A DNA stretch of 7,419 nucleotides from AP-16 sp036395835 (GCA_036395835.1 DASWCW010000212.1:1-7419), one strand, 5' to 3'. Positions 1 through 6,986 are shown, numbered from the stretch's first letter. The notes: generated by a model not told the origin, from the letters alone. Translations and numbers: made by a program.

Positions 1-1
1 T

Positions 2-769
2 GGTCCGCTCGTCAACATGTCGGGGGAGGTCGTCGGCATCAACAGCGCCATCCTCTCGCGCTCGGGCGGCAATGTCGGGATCGGCTTCTCGATCCCGTCG
101 AATATGGCCAAGCGCATCTACACGGAGCTGGTGGCCCGCGGCAAGATCACGCGCGGCTGGCTGGGCGTGTCGATCCAGCCGCTGACGCCCGAGTTGGCCA
201 AGAGCTTCGGGCTCAAGGAGCCCAAGGGCGTGCTCATCGCGGACGTCGTCAAGGACAGCCCGGCCGACAAGGCGGGGCTCGCGTCCGGCGACGTCCTGAT
301 GGAGTTCGACGGCAAGAAGGTCGATGTCCCGCAGGATCTCCAGAAGATCGTCGCGGTGACCGCGCCCGGCAAGGGCGTGCCCGTGAAGGTGTGGCGCGAC
401 AAGGGCGAGAAGACGCTGGACATCAAGATCGGCGAGACCCCGGAAGAGACCGCGCAGCCGGAGCCGAGTGGCAAGGGCAAGAGCCTGCTCGGCCTCGAGA
501 CGCGGCCGATCACGCCGGAGATCGCCCGCCAGCTCAACCTGCGCACGACGGAAGGCGTGGTCGTGGCGCGGGTCGAGGAGGACGGTCCCGCGGCCGAGGC
601 AGGGCTGCAGCGGGGCGACGTCATCCGCGAGGTCAACCGCCAGCGGATCCGGAGCGTGCCCGATTTCGAGCGCGTCACGCAGGCTCTCAAGCCTGGCGAC
701 CGCGTCACCGTCCTGCTGCAGCGAGGCCCGCAGTCCCTCTACGTGGCCTTCACGGTCGCCAAAGGCTAG
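2..769 (+). CDS. degP: Do/HtrA-family periplasmic serine protease, C-terminal part (5' truncated by window)
   Basis: Periplasmic protease/chaperone of the DegP/DegQ/MucD group, which degrades or holds misfolded envelope proteins. The reading frame is open from base 2 and starts with GGPLVN, the continuation of the GNSGGPLVN serine active-site motif. The catalytic Ser and the His and Asp of the triad are therefore upstream of the window. Visible parts, numbered in the 255-residue fragment, are the end of the protease domain with GIGFSIPSNMA (about 26-36), PDZ1 (about 52-145, opening GWLGVSIQPLTPE, with SPADKAGLASGDV) and PDZ2 (about 162-253, with GPAAEAGLQRGDVI). The two PDZ domains are joined by a short Pro/Glu/Lys linker. 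The protein ends two residues after PDZ2 at TAG, as usual for two-PDZ Do proteases. The family call is firm. Which paralogue (DegP, DegQ or MucD type) cannot be decided because the signal peptide and LA loop are missing. The next gene on the strand begins about 250 bases later, so it is probably a separate transcription unit. Confidence 0.93.
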   Translation, partial: GPLVNMSGEVVGINSAILSRSGGNVGIGFSIPSNMAKRIYTELVARGKITRGWLGVSIQPLTPELAKSFGLKEPKGVLIADVVKDSPADKAGLASGDVLMEFDGKKVDVPQDLQKIVAVTAPGKGVPVKVWRDKGEKTLDIKIGETPEETAQPEPSGKGKSLLGLETRPITPEIARQLNLRTTEGVVVARVEEDGPAAEAGLQRGDVIREVNRQRIRSVPDFERVTQALKPGDRVTVLLQRGPQSLYVAFTVAKG

Positions 770-835
770 CGCCGGCCGCCGATAAGGGCCCAGCTGCGAC
801 CCAGACGTAGTTGCATGTTGGGGCGCCCTCGGCCA

Positions 836-870
836 GGGGGGCTCAACGTAGAGAGACTACGCTTCGCCCC
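836..870 (+). terminator. imperfect stem-loop after the protease gene, possible terminator
   Basis: The core is CGTAG (847-851), loop AGAGA, CTACG (857-861). A run of six G (836-841) can pair across an internal loop with CCCC (867-870). It lies about 65 bases past the protease stop codon. There is no T tract after it, so if it ends transcription it would be an atypical or Rho-assisted site. A small GCC-TTCG-GGC tetraloop hairpin follows at 873-882. Confidence 0.3.
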
Positions 871-985
871 GGGCCTTCGGGCGCCGCCTCGCATCTGGAC
901 CCTTCTCGCCGGCTGGCTCCCGTTATGCCGTTTTGGACCTGACCGCCGAGCATGAGACCGTCTGCTACACTTACTTTGAGTGCAC

Positions 986-1010
986 GCGACGGGGGCCCTG
1001 CCCCCGTCGC
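986..1010 (+). promoter_or_regulatory. perfect 11-bp GC-rich hairpin just upstream of the J-protein start
   Basis: GCGACGGGGGC (986-996) pairs perfectly with GCCCCCGTCGC (1000-1010) around a CCT loop. It ends 11 bases before the ATG at 1022, in the space where a Shine-Dalgarno site would lie. No T run follows, so it does not look like an intrinsic terminator. It could limit ribosome access, protect the 5' end of the mRNA, or attenuate read-through from upstream. Function is not known from sequence. Confidence 0.55.
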
Positions 1011-1021
1011 TGCGTAACATC

Positions 1022-2065
1022 ATGGAATACAGGGACTATTACAAGATTCTCGGTGTGCCCAAGAACGCCGACGACAAGGCGATCAAGACCGCCTACCGCC
1101 GGCTGGCGCGCAAGCACCACCCCGACGTCGCGAAAGGCAAGGACTCGGCAGCCCGGTTCCAGGAGGTCGCCGAGGCCTATGAAGTCTTGGGCGATGCCGA
1201 GAAGCGCAAGCGCTACGACACGCTTGGGCCCGATTGGCAGCGCTATGCGGAAGCCGGCGCCGGAGCGCGAGGGCCGTTCGAGGGCGCTGAGGTTCATTTC
1301 GGGCGCGGCGGCGAAGGCTTCTCGGACTTCTTCCGGACGATCTTTGGTGATCTGGGTGGAAGCGGCGGGGGTGGCCGCGGGGGCGGCCGCTCGGGCGGCT
1401 ACCGCGATATCGATCTCGGAGACCTGGGCGACCTCGGCGCGGGCTTCGGCCCCGACAAGGGCGGCGATGTCGAGGCCGGCATCGAGGTCTCGCTGGAAGA
1501 TGCTTTCCGCGGCGTCAGCCGGACCGTCTCGCTCGAGCTCGACGAGCCCTGCCCGGTCTGCAGCGGGTCAGGCCACGTCAACCGCAAGCCGTGCCCTCAG
1601 TGCCGGGGCGGCGGCTGGTCCAAGGGACGCCGCAATCTCGAGGTCAAGATCCCGGCGGGCGTGTCGACAGGCTCTCGCGTGCGAGTGGGAGGAGAGGGCC
1701 AGGGCGGCTCGGGAGGTGGCAGGCGTGGTGACCTGTATCTCAAGGTCACGGTGCGTCCTGACGCGCGCTTCGAGCGCAAGGGTGACGACCTCTACTCGAC
1801 CCTGCCGGTGGCGGCCTATGACGCGGCCCTCGGCACCGAGGTCTCGGTGCCGACGCTCAAGGGCCAGGTCTCGATGAAGATTCCGCCGGAGACGACCAGC
1901 GGACGCTCCTTCAGGCTGCCGGGCTACGGCATGCCGCACCTCAAGGGCGGCGGCGCGGGCGACCAGTTCGTGCAGGTGCAGCTGACCATTCCGTCGGGGC
2001 TGTCCCCGAGGGAACGGGAGCTCTACAAGGAACTCAAGACACTTCGTGAAGAGGGGACGCGATGA
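1022..2065 (+). CDS. DnaJ-family (J-domain) co-chaperone with a two-motif zinc finger
   Basis: Hsp40 co-chaperone expected to bind unfolded protein and stimulate the ATPase of DnaK in the cytoplasm. It has 347 residues. The J domain (about 5-68) opens DYYKILGV and carries the invariant HPD at 33-35. A Gly-rich stretch (about 110-150, with LGDLGDLG repeats) is followed by the DnaJ C-terminal substrate-binding region (about 150-330). Inserted in that region are two Cys motifs, CPVCSGSG (177-184) and CPQCRGGG (191-198). This is half of the four CxxCxGxG repeats of classical DnaJ and more than CbpA, which has none. The ATG at 1022 is preferred because MEYRDYYKILGV is the usual start of CbpA-like proteins; a GTG at 980 would add 14 residues encoded by the hairpin region. 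No good Shine-Dalgarno site precedes either start. The stop overlaps the clpB start by four bases, so translation is probably coupled. It is probably not the main dnaJ, which normally sits beside dnaK and has all four motifs. Confidence 0.93.
   Translation: MEYRDYYKILGVPKNADDKAIKTAYRRLARKHHPDVAKGKDSAARFQEVAEAYEVLGDAEKRKRYDTLGPDWQRYAEAGAGARGPFEGAEVHFGRGGEGFSDFFRTIFGDLGGSGGGGRGGGRSGGYRDIDLGDLGDLGAGFGPDKGGDVEAGIEVSLEDAFRGVSRTVSLELDEPCPVCSGSGHVNRKPCPQCRGGGWSKGRRNLEVKIPAGVSTGSRVRVGGEGQGGSGGGRRGDLYLKVTVRPDARFERKGDDLYSTLPVAAYDAALGTEVSVPTLKGQVSMKIPPETTSGRSFRLPGYGMPHLKGGGAGDQFVQVQLTIPSGLSPRERELYKELKTLREEGTR
2050..2056 (+). promoter_or_regulatory. ribosome binding site of clpB
   Basis: AGAGGGG lies five bases before the ATG at 2062, inside the last codons of the J-protein gene. 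It fixes the clpB start and fits the ATGA overlap of stop and start codons at 2062-2065, typical of translational coupling. Confidence 0.75.
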
Positions 2066-4653
2066 AGTTCGACAAGTTCACCGTGAAGGCGCAGGAGGCG
2101 GTCCAGGCGGCACAGTCGCTCGCCGACCAGGATAATCACCAGGCCCTCGAGCCCGAGCACCTGCTGCTGGCGCTCCTGCAGCAGCAGGAGGGAGTGGTCG
2201 GTCCGCTGCTGGCCAAGCTCGGCGCGCGGCCCGAGGCCATAGCCCGCGAGGTCCAGGGGGCGCTCGACAAGCTTCCGAAGGTCAAGGGCGCGGGGCGCCA
2301 GTACGCCTCGGAGCGGCTCGAGGCGGCGCTCAACCGCGCGTGGGACGAGGCCCAGCGCCTCAAGGACGAGTACTGCTCGACCGAACACCTGCTGATCGGC
2401 ATTGCCCAGGACAAGTCGGGCGCGGCCGGACGCATCTTAGCATCGAACGGGGTCACGCCCGAGGCGATCTACAAGGCGCTCGTGGAGGTGCGGGGATCCC
2501 AGCGCATCACCGACGCCAATCCCGAGGAGAAGTACCAGGCCCTCCAGAAATATTCCAAGGACCTGACCGACCTCGCGCGCAAGGGCAAGCTCGACCCGGT
2601 CATCGGCCGCGACGAGGAGATCCGCCGCGTCGTCCAGGTGCTCTCCCGGCGGACGAAGAACAACCCCGTGCTGATCGGCGAGCCCGGCGTCGGCAAGACC
2701 GCGATCGTCGAGGGGCTGGCGTTGCGCATCGTCAACGGCGACGTGCCTGAGAGCCTCGCCGACAAGCAGCTGTTGGCGCTCGACATGGGCGCGCTCATCG
2801 CCGGCGCGAAATATCGCGGCGAGTTCGAGGAGCGGCTCAAATCGGTGCTGCAGGAGATCATCGCGGCCGAAGGCGGCATCATCCTGTTCATCGACGAGAT
2901 GCACACGCTGGTCGGGGCCGGCAAGGCCGAGGGGGCAATGGATGCCTCCAATCTGCTCAAGCCGGCGCTGGCGCGCGGGGAATTGCACTGCATCGGCGCC
3001 ACCACGCTCGACGAATACAAGAAGCACGTCGAGAAGGACGCGGCGCTGGCGCGGCGCTTCCAGCCGGTGTTCGTGTCCGAGCCTTCGGTCGAGGACACCG
3101 TCTCGATCCTGCGCGGCCTGAAAGAGAAATACGAGCTGCATCACGGCGTGCGCATCACCGACAGCGCCATCGTGGCGGCCGCCACCCTCTCGCATCGCTA
3201 CATCACCGACCGGTTCCTGCCCGACAAGGCCATCGACCTGATCGACGAGGCGGCGGCGCGGCTGAAGATGCAGGTGGATTCCAAGCCCGAGGAGCTCGAC
3301 TCGCTCGACCGGGAGATCGTCCGCCTCAAGATCGAGCAGGAAGCCTTGCGCAAGGAATCCGATGCCGCTTCCAAGGATCGCCTGGCGCGGCTCGAGAAGG
3401 AGCTCGCCGGGCTCGAGGAGCAATCCGCGGCGCTCACCTCGCGCTGGAAGGCCGAGAAGGACAAGCTCTCGGATGCCCAGAAGCTCAAGACCGAGCTCGA
3501 CCAGGCGCGCAACGAACTCGCCAACGCGCAGCGCCGCGGCGAATACCAGCGTGCCGGCGAGCTCGCCTATGGGCGCATTCCCGAGCTCGAAAAGAAGCTG
3601 AAATCCGTGGAATCCGGGGCCGCCGACGGCGCGCTCGTCGAGGAGGCGGTCACCGCCGATCACGTCGCCCACGTCGTCTCGCGCTGGACCGGCGTGCCGG
3701 TCGAACGCATGCTGGAAGGCGAGCGCGACAAGCTCTTGCGGATGGAAGACGAGATCGGCAAGCGCGTGGTCGGCCAGGCCGAAGCGGTGCACGCGGTCTC
3801 GACCGCGGTGCGCCGCGCGCGCGCCGGCTTGCAGGATCCGCACCGGCCGATCGGCTCGTTCATGTTCCTGGGGCCGACCGGGGTCGGCAAGACCGAGCTC
3901 ACCAAGGCGCTCGCCGAATTCCTGTTCGACGACGAGCAGGCGCTGATCCGCCTCGACATGTCCGAGTACATGGAGAAGCATTCGGTCGCGCGCCTGATCG
4001 GCGCGCCGCCCGGCTACGTCGGCTACGAGGAAGGCGGCGCGCTCACCGAGGCGGTGCGGCGGCGGCCCTACCAGGTCGTGCTGTTCGACGAGATCGAGAA
4101 GGCGCATCCCGACGTGTTCAACGTGCTGCTGCAGGTGCTCGACGACGGGCGCCTCACCGACGGGCAGGGCCACACCGTCGACTTCCGCAACACGCTGATC
4201 GTGATGACCTCGAACCTCGGCTCCGAGTATCTGATCAACCAGCCGGAGGGCCAGGAGACCGACGCCGTGCGCGACCAGGTCATGGCGGTGGTGCGCGCGA
4301 GCTTCCGTCCCGAGTTCCTCAACCGGGTGGACGAGATCATCCTGTTCCAGCGGCTCAAGCGTCCGGAGATGAGCCGCATCGTCGATATCCAGATGCAGCG
4401 GCTGGCGAAGCTGCTCGAGGATCGGAAAATCACCGTCGTGCTCGAGCCCTCGGCGCGCGAATGGCTCGCCGAGAAGGGCTGGGATCCGGCCTACGGCGCC
4501 CGGCCGCTCAAGCGGGTGATCCAGAAATCGGTGCAGGATCCGCTGGCCGAGCTCATTCTGTCGGGGCGCATCAAGGAGGGCGAGCGGGTCGTGATCTCGG
4601 CCGGCGCCCACAACCTGGTGTTCAACGGCGAGGCGGCCGCGCAGGCGGCGTAG
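2062..4653 (+). CDS. clpB: ATP-dependent chaperone ClpB (Hsp100 disaggregase)
   Basis: Hexameric AAA+ disaggregase that threads proteins out of aggregates together with the DnaK system in the cytoplasm. It has 863 residues, the normal ClpB length. Order: Clp N domain (about 1-145); D1 with Walker A GEPGVGKT (206-213), Walker B ILFIDE (274-279), pore loop KYRGEFEER, and arginine fingers RR at 331-332; coiled-coil M domain (about 410-520); D2 with Walker A GPTGVGKT (604-611), Walker B VLFDE (ending E677), pore loop GYVG, and sensor-2 GARPLKR (812-818). All catalytic positions look intact and match E. coli ClpB numbering within one residue. The full-length M domain, and the lack of the IGF/IGL loop that binds ClpP, separate it from ClpA and ClpC. 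It is the second gene of a unit with the J-protein, a plausible delivery partner. A GTG at 2482 (residue 141) preceded by AAGG could give the N-terminally shortened form known in E. coli. The unit is probably heat-induced, but I see no clear heat-shock promoter. Confidence 0.98.
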   Translation: MKFDKFTVKAQEAVQAAQSLADQDNHQALEPEHLLLALLQQQEGVVGPLLAKLGARPEAIAREVQGALDKLPKVKGAGRQYASERLEAALNRAWDEAQRLKDEYCSTEHLLIGIAQDKSGAAGRILASNGVTPEAIYKALVEVRGSQRITDANPEEKYQALQKYSKDLTDLARKGKLDPVIGRDEEIRRVVQVLSRRTKNNPVLIGEPGVGKTAIVEGLALRIVNGDVPESLADKQLLALDMGALIAGAKYRGEFEERLKSVLQEIIAAEGGIILFIDEMHTLVGAGKAEGAMDASNLLKPALARGELHCIGATTLDEYKKHVEKDAALARRFQPVFVSEPSVEDTVSILRGLKEKYELHHGVRITDSAIVAAATLSHRYITDRFLPDKAIDLIDEAAARLKMQVDSKPEELDSLDREIVRLKIEQEALRKESDAASKDRLARLEKELAGLEEQSAALTSRWKAEKDKLSDAQKLKTELDQARNELANAQRRGEYQRAGELAYGRIPELEKKLKSVESGAADGALVEEAVTADHVAHVVSRWTGVPVERMLEGERDKLLRMEDEIGKRVVGQAEAVHAVSTAVRRARAGLQDPHRPIGSFMFLGPTGVGKTELTKALAEFLFDDEQALIRLDMSEYMEKHSVARLIGAPPGYVGYEEGGALTEAVRRRPYQVVLFDEIEKAHPDVFNVLLQVLDDGRLTDGQGHTVDFRNTLIVMTSNLGSEYLINQPEGQETDAVRDQVMAVVRASFRPEFLNRVDEIILFQRLKRPEMSRIVDIQMQRLAKLLEDRKITVVLEPSAREWLAEKGWDPAYGARPLKRVIQKSVQDPLAELILSGRIKEGERVVISAGAHNLVFNGEAAAQAA

Positions 4654-4723
4654 CGATGCAGCTTATCGGCTGGCGGCCTGCCCGGTCTGCGCGACGCGCG
4701 CCGGCGCGCGGCTGAGCATCGCT
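4652..4723. repeat. large inverted repeat with CG palindrome at the convergent gene junction
   Basis: AGCGATGCAGC (4652-4662) pairs with GCT-GA-GCATCGCT (4711-4723), making 11 pairs with a two-base bulge. Between the arms is a perfect 16-base palindrome, CGCGCGCCGGCGCGCG (4695-4710). The left arm starts inside the clpB stop codon; the right arm lies in the last codons of the M23 gene. Because only 9 bases separate the stop codons of the two convergent genes, the structure could help end transcription from either side or stabilise both 3' ends. There is no T run on either strand, so termination is inference. Part of the CG alternation may be incidental to Arg/Ala codons. Confidence 0.45.
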
Positions 4724-6654
4724 TCCAGCCGCTCGCGCTCGCGCTCGAAGCCGGCGAGGATCGGGCCTTCCAGCACGCGGCCGCGCGGCAGCTTGATGCG
4801 CATCGGATCGACGAAGCGGCCGTTGACGGTGATTTCGTAGTGAAGATGGGCGCCGGTCGAAAGTCCGGTCGAGCCGACGTAGCCGATGATCTGTCCCTGG
4901 TGCACGCGCGCGCCCGCCTGCAGCCCGCGGGCGAATCCCGACATGTGACCATAGGCGGTCTGATAGCCGTTGGCGTGGCGCAGGCGCACGTATTTGCCGT
5001 AGCCGGATTCCCAGCCGACCTTCTCGACGGTTCCGTTGCCGGAGGCGTAGATCGGGGTGCCGTTGGGCGCCGCCCAGTCGACGCCGGTGTGCATCTTCAT
5101 GTAGCCCAGGATCGGGTGGCGGCGAACGCCGAAGCCCGAGCGCATCATGCCGAGCGTGACCGGCTTGCGGACCAGGAATTTCTTGGCGCTCTTGCCGGTC
5201 TCGTCATAATAGTCGACCAAATTGTCGTCGGTCGCCTGATAGCGGAAATACCGCTTGGTCTCGCCCCCGACGGTCAATGCGGTGAACAGCACGTCGTTCC
5301 TGCCTTCGGCGCCCTCCTCCTCGCCCGAGAACAGCACCTCGAAGGAGTCGCCGGGCTGCGCCCGCCGCTGGAAGTCCACGTCGTAGGAATAGATGCGGAT
5401 TACATCGTCGATGACCGGGCGGGGCACCTGATTGCGCAGCGCCGTCTCATAGATGCTCTGGTAGAGCCGCACGGCATTGGGATTATCATCGTCCTCGTCG
5501 GCTTCGGCGACTTCGCTGTCGGTGTGCTGCACGTCCACCGGGACATATTTGCCGGCATCCGACAGCGCGACGACCGCCTCGATGCCGCTGTCGCCGAGCA
5601 GGATGACCCGGATCGGCTGCAGCCGCTGCTGGCCGGCTTCGCCGGGCGCGAGCAGGATCCGCAGCTTCTGCCCCTCCTTGAGGGCGCCGTCGCGGCCGCG
5701 CGGGCCGAACACGGCGGCGATCGCCTTGACCTCCTCGGGCGTCGCGCCGAAGTCGCGCTGCAGGATCGCGCCGACGGATTCGCCCTTCTTCGCGCTGACC
5801 GTGCGCTCGTTCCAGGAATTGCCGCCGGTCGTCTGGTTGGCGGTCTTGGGCAAGAGCGTGATGTTCTCCGGGACGATGCGGGCCTCGAAGCCGACATAAG
5901 GGTCGAGATTGCCCTCCGCCGCATAGGCGAGCTTGGTGCCCGGCTGAAGTCCGGCGTTCACCGGGGGGCGAACCGAGCCGGTCGCCCATTCGGCGACGTC
6001 GCGCACCCGAATCACGATCTCCTCGAGCGGCAGGATCGCGGCGATCTTCGCCTTGGGCAGCAGCGCGGCCAAATCCCGGGTGAAGAACGAGACTTCGGCA
6101 TCGGGCTCGGTCTCGGGAGGGGCATCGGTGCCCGCGGCGCCGGACGGGGAGGCATCCGCCAGCAGCTTTTGCGGGTTGAACGGCGGGATGTTGGCGGAAA
6201 GCTCGGAGGTGGAGAGCGACAGGTTCGACGCAACCCGGATGAACGGTCGGACGCGGACCACCTCGCGATCGCCGACGCGAGCCATGGCCGACACGCGGAT
6301 GACTTGGCGGGCGGCATTGATTTCGGTCGCGGTGGGAAGCTTGTCGGTCTTGCGCGCGGTGGTGCCGAGCCGGTCGCTGATGCCCGCGAGGGTGCCGCGC
6401 AACGCCGCTTCGATGCGTTCCGGGACGGCCCCGAAGGTGGTCTCGCCGTCGAGCGCCGCATAAACGGCGCCGCCCATCAGGGCGGCGCCACACAGCCCGG
6501 TCAGGACGGTGCCGCTGAACCATTGCACCGACACGCGGCGCCGGTCGACGAAACCGGCATTGCCGCCGTCGACGGAAAGCGGCGGCTCCTCGCCGAAATC
6601 GGAATCCGATTCCGCACGCAGTCGTGAAGGGCCGCGCAGCTTGCCCTGGTCCAA
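4663..6654 (-). CDS. membrane-anchored M23 (LytM-type) peptidoglycan endopeptidase
   Basis: Zinc metallopeptidase of the M23 family, expected to cut peptide cross-links of peptidoglycan in the periplasm, like MepM. It has 663 residues. A short cytoplasmic N-terminus is followed by one membrane segment (about 46-68) that anchors it in the inner membrane. A poorly defined region of about 210 residues follows, then a LysM/OapA-like segment (about 284-336), an acidic patch EADEDDDN (about 384-391), and the catalytic domain (about 505-620). That domain has HPILGYMKMHTGVD with H522 and D526, YGH (H570) and HLH (H603, H605), so the zinc and catalytic residues are complete. A basic and helical tail of about 40 residues ends the protein. 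The start codon is TTG; a GGTGGGG site lies 8 bases before it, and EPPLSVDG near the N-terminus resembles rhizobial homologues as I recall them. It converges on clpB and diverges from the rRNA operon. Confidence 0.93.
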   Translation of the reverse strand: MDQGKLRGPSRLRAESDSDFGEEPPLSVDGGNAGFVDRRRVSVQWFSGTVLTGLCGAALMGGAVYAALDGETTFGAVPERIEAALRGTLAGISDRLGTTARKTDKLPTATEINAARQVIRVSAMARVGDREVVRVRPFIRVASNLSLSTSELSANIPPFNPQKLLADASPSGAAGTDAPPETEPDAEVSFFTRDLAALLPKAKIAAILPLEEIVIRVRDVAEWATGSVRPPVNAGLQPGTKLAYAAEGNLDPYVGFEARIVPENITLLPKTANQTTGGNSWNERTVSAKKGESVGAILQRDFGATPEEVKAIAAVFGPRGRDGALKEGQKLRILLAPGEAGQQRLQPIRVILLGDSGIEAVVALSDAGKYVPVDVQHTDSEVAEADEDDDNPNAVRLYQSIYETALRNQVPRPVIDDVIRIYSYDVDFQRRAQPGDSFEVLFSGEEEGAEGRNDVLFTALTVGGETKRYFRYQATDDNLVDYYDETGKSAKKFLVRKPVTLGMMRSGFGVRRHPILGYMKMHTGVDWAAPNGTPIYASGNGTVEKVGWESGYGKYVRLRHANGYQTAYGHMSGFARGLQAGARVHQGQIIGYVGSTGLSTGAHLHYEITVNGRFVDPMRIKLPRGRVLEGPILAGFERERERLEAMLSRAPARVAQTGQAASR

Positions 6655-6662
6655 GATGTCGT

Positions 6663-6669
6663 CCCCACC
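6663..6669 (-). promoter_or_regulatory. ribosome binding site of the M23 gene (supports TTG start)
   Basis: Read on the minus strand, GGTGGGG stands 8 bases before the TTG at 6654. It is a moderate match to GGAGG. No ATG or GTG in frame is available before the stop upstream. The next usable starts would remove the residues just before the membrane segment, so the TTG start is the best choice. Confidence 0.5.
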
Positions 6670-6956
6670 GCGCCGTGAAGCGCGTTGCCGCGGAAGCCGC
6701 GACGATGCCGGTTGGCCCGGCTACCCCCGTTCGAGGAGACCACGATACCGTGCACCCCCGGTCCGTCACCGACCGATCCGGCTGGCCGCACGAATAGGAT
6801 TCGCGATCCCCAATTCGCAAGCACGACCGAGGAATGTGGCCGCAGTACGGCGCGACCGGCGCGGCCCGAAGCCCACACAGGGATTGCGGTTTTGGCCCGC
6901 TTGGCCCACCAGGGCTTGCACCGGACTGCCGCGCGCCGAAATCGGCCCGGCCGCGG
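6670..6956. other. gene-free divergent region upstream of the rRNA promoter
   Basis: I see no gene, RNA gene or mobile element in this stretch between the M23 start and the rRNA promoter. Open frames crossing it on both strands are Arg/Pro-rich without recognisable motifs. It should hold the M23 promoter and any upstream activating sites for the rRNA promoter. No AT-rich UP element is visible; the bases just before the -35 are strongly GC-rich. Short direct repeats occur: ATTCGC at 6799 and 6813, and TTGGCCC at 6892 and 6901. Confidence 0.5.
6791..6820 (-). promoter_or_regulatory. weak candidate promoter for the M23 gene
   Basis: On the minus strand, TTGCGA (6820-6815) is followed after 18 bases by TATTCG (6796-6791), a 4/6 and 3/6 match to sigma-70 elements. 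This would give a leader of about 130 nt. It is the best I can find in the divergent region but is little better than chance at this base composition. Confidence 0.18.
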
Positions 6957-6986
6957 TTGACAAGCCAAAAGCCCGGAGCATATATA
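6957..6986 (+). promoter_or_regulatory. rRNA operon promoter (sigma-70 type)
   Basis: A perfect -35 box TTGACA (6957-6962) and TATATA (6981-6986) as -10 are spaced by 18 bases; ATATAT at 6980 would give 17. Transcription would begin at about 6993-6995, after a GC-rich discriminator (CGCG), a feature typical of stringently controlled stable-RNA promoters. The start is about 335 bases before mature 16S, a normal leader length. It is the best promoter match in the window, and its position fits the operon. Confidence 0.78.

Larger units (their letters stand above)
770..1021. other. intergenic gap between degP-like gene and J-protein gene
   Basis: I see no convincing gene here; the open frames crossing it lack family signatures. 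It is GC-rich and carries several inverted repeats, of which the two clearest are listed separately (836-870 and 986-1010). No classical intrinsic terminator (hairpin plus T run) follows the protease gene. A promoter for the J-protein/clpB unit is expected here. The only weak match is TACACT at 966-971 as a -10 element, without a good -35 at normal spacing. I find no clear heat-shock sigma-32-type pair. The CIRCE repeat (TTAGCACTC-N9-GAGTGCTAA) is absent. Confidence 0.5.

Noticed and set aside
986..1010. Reading the 11-bp hairpin as an intrinsic terminator of the protease gene
   Set aside because: No T run follows on either strand, it is over 200 bases from the protease stop, and it is adjacent to the next start codon.
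980..1021. Upstream GTG start for the J-protein
   Set aside because: It would translate the hairpin into 14 residues not expected before the J domain; the ATG at 1022 matches the family N-terminus. Neither has a good ribosome site, so this is not fully excluded.
933..1877. A 314-codon plus-strand frame overlapping the J-protein
   Set aside because: The product is an Arg/Ser/Ala-rich out-of-frame translation; the J-protein frame has clear homology.
2437..4611. A 724-codon open frame on the minus strand opposite clpB
   Set aside because: It mirrors the codon structure of clpB in a high-GC genome and its protein has no recognisable motifs, while the plus strand encodes an intact ClpB.
4840..6627. 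A 595-codon open frame on the plus strand opposite the M23 gene
   Set aside because: It is the antisense shadow of the peptidase gene, rich in Arg, Ala, Gly, Val and Asp with no domain signature.
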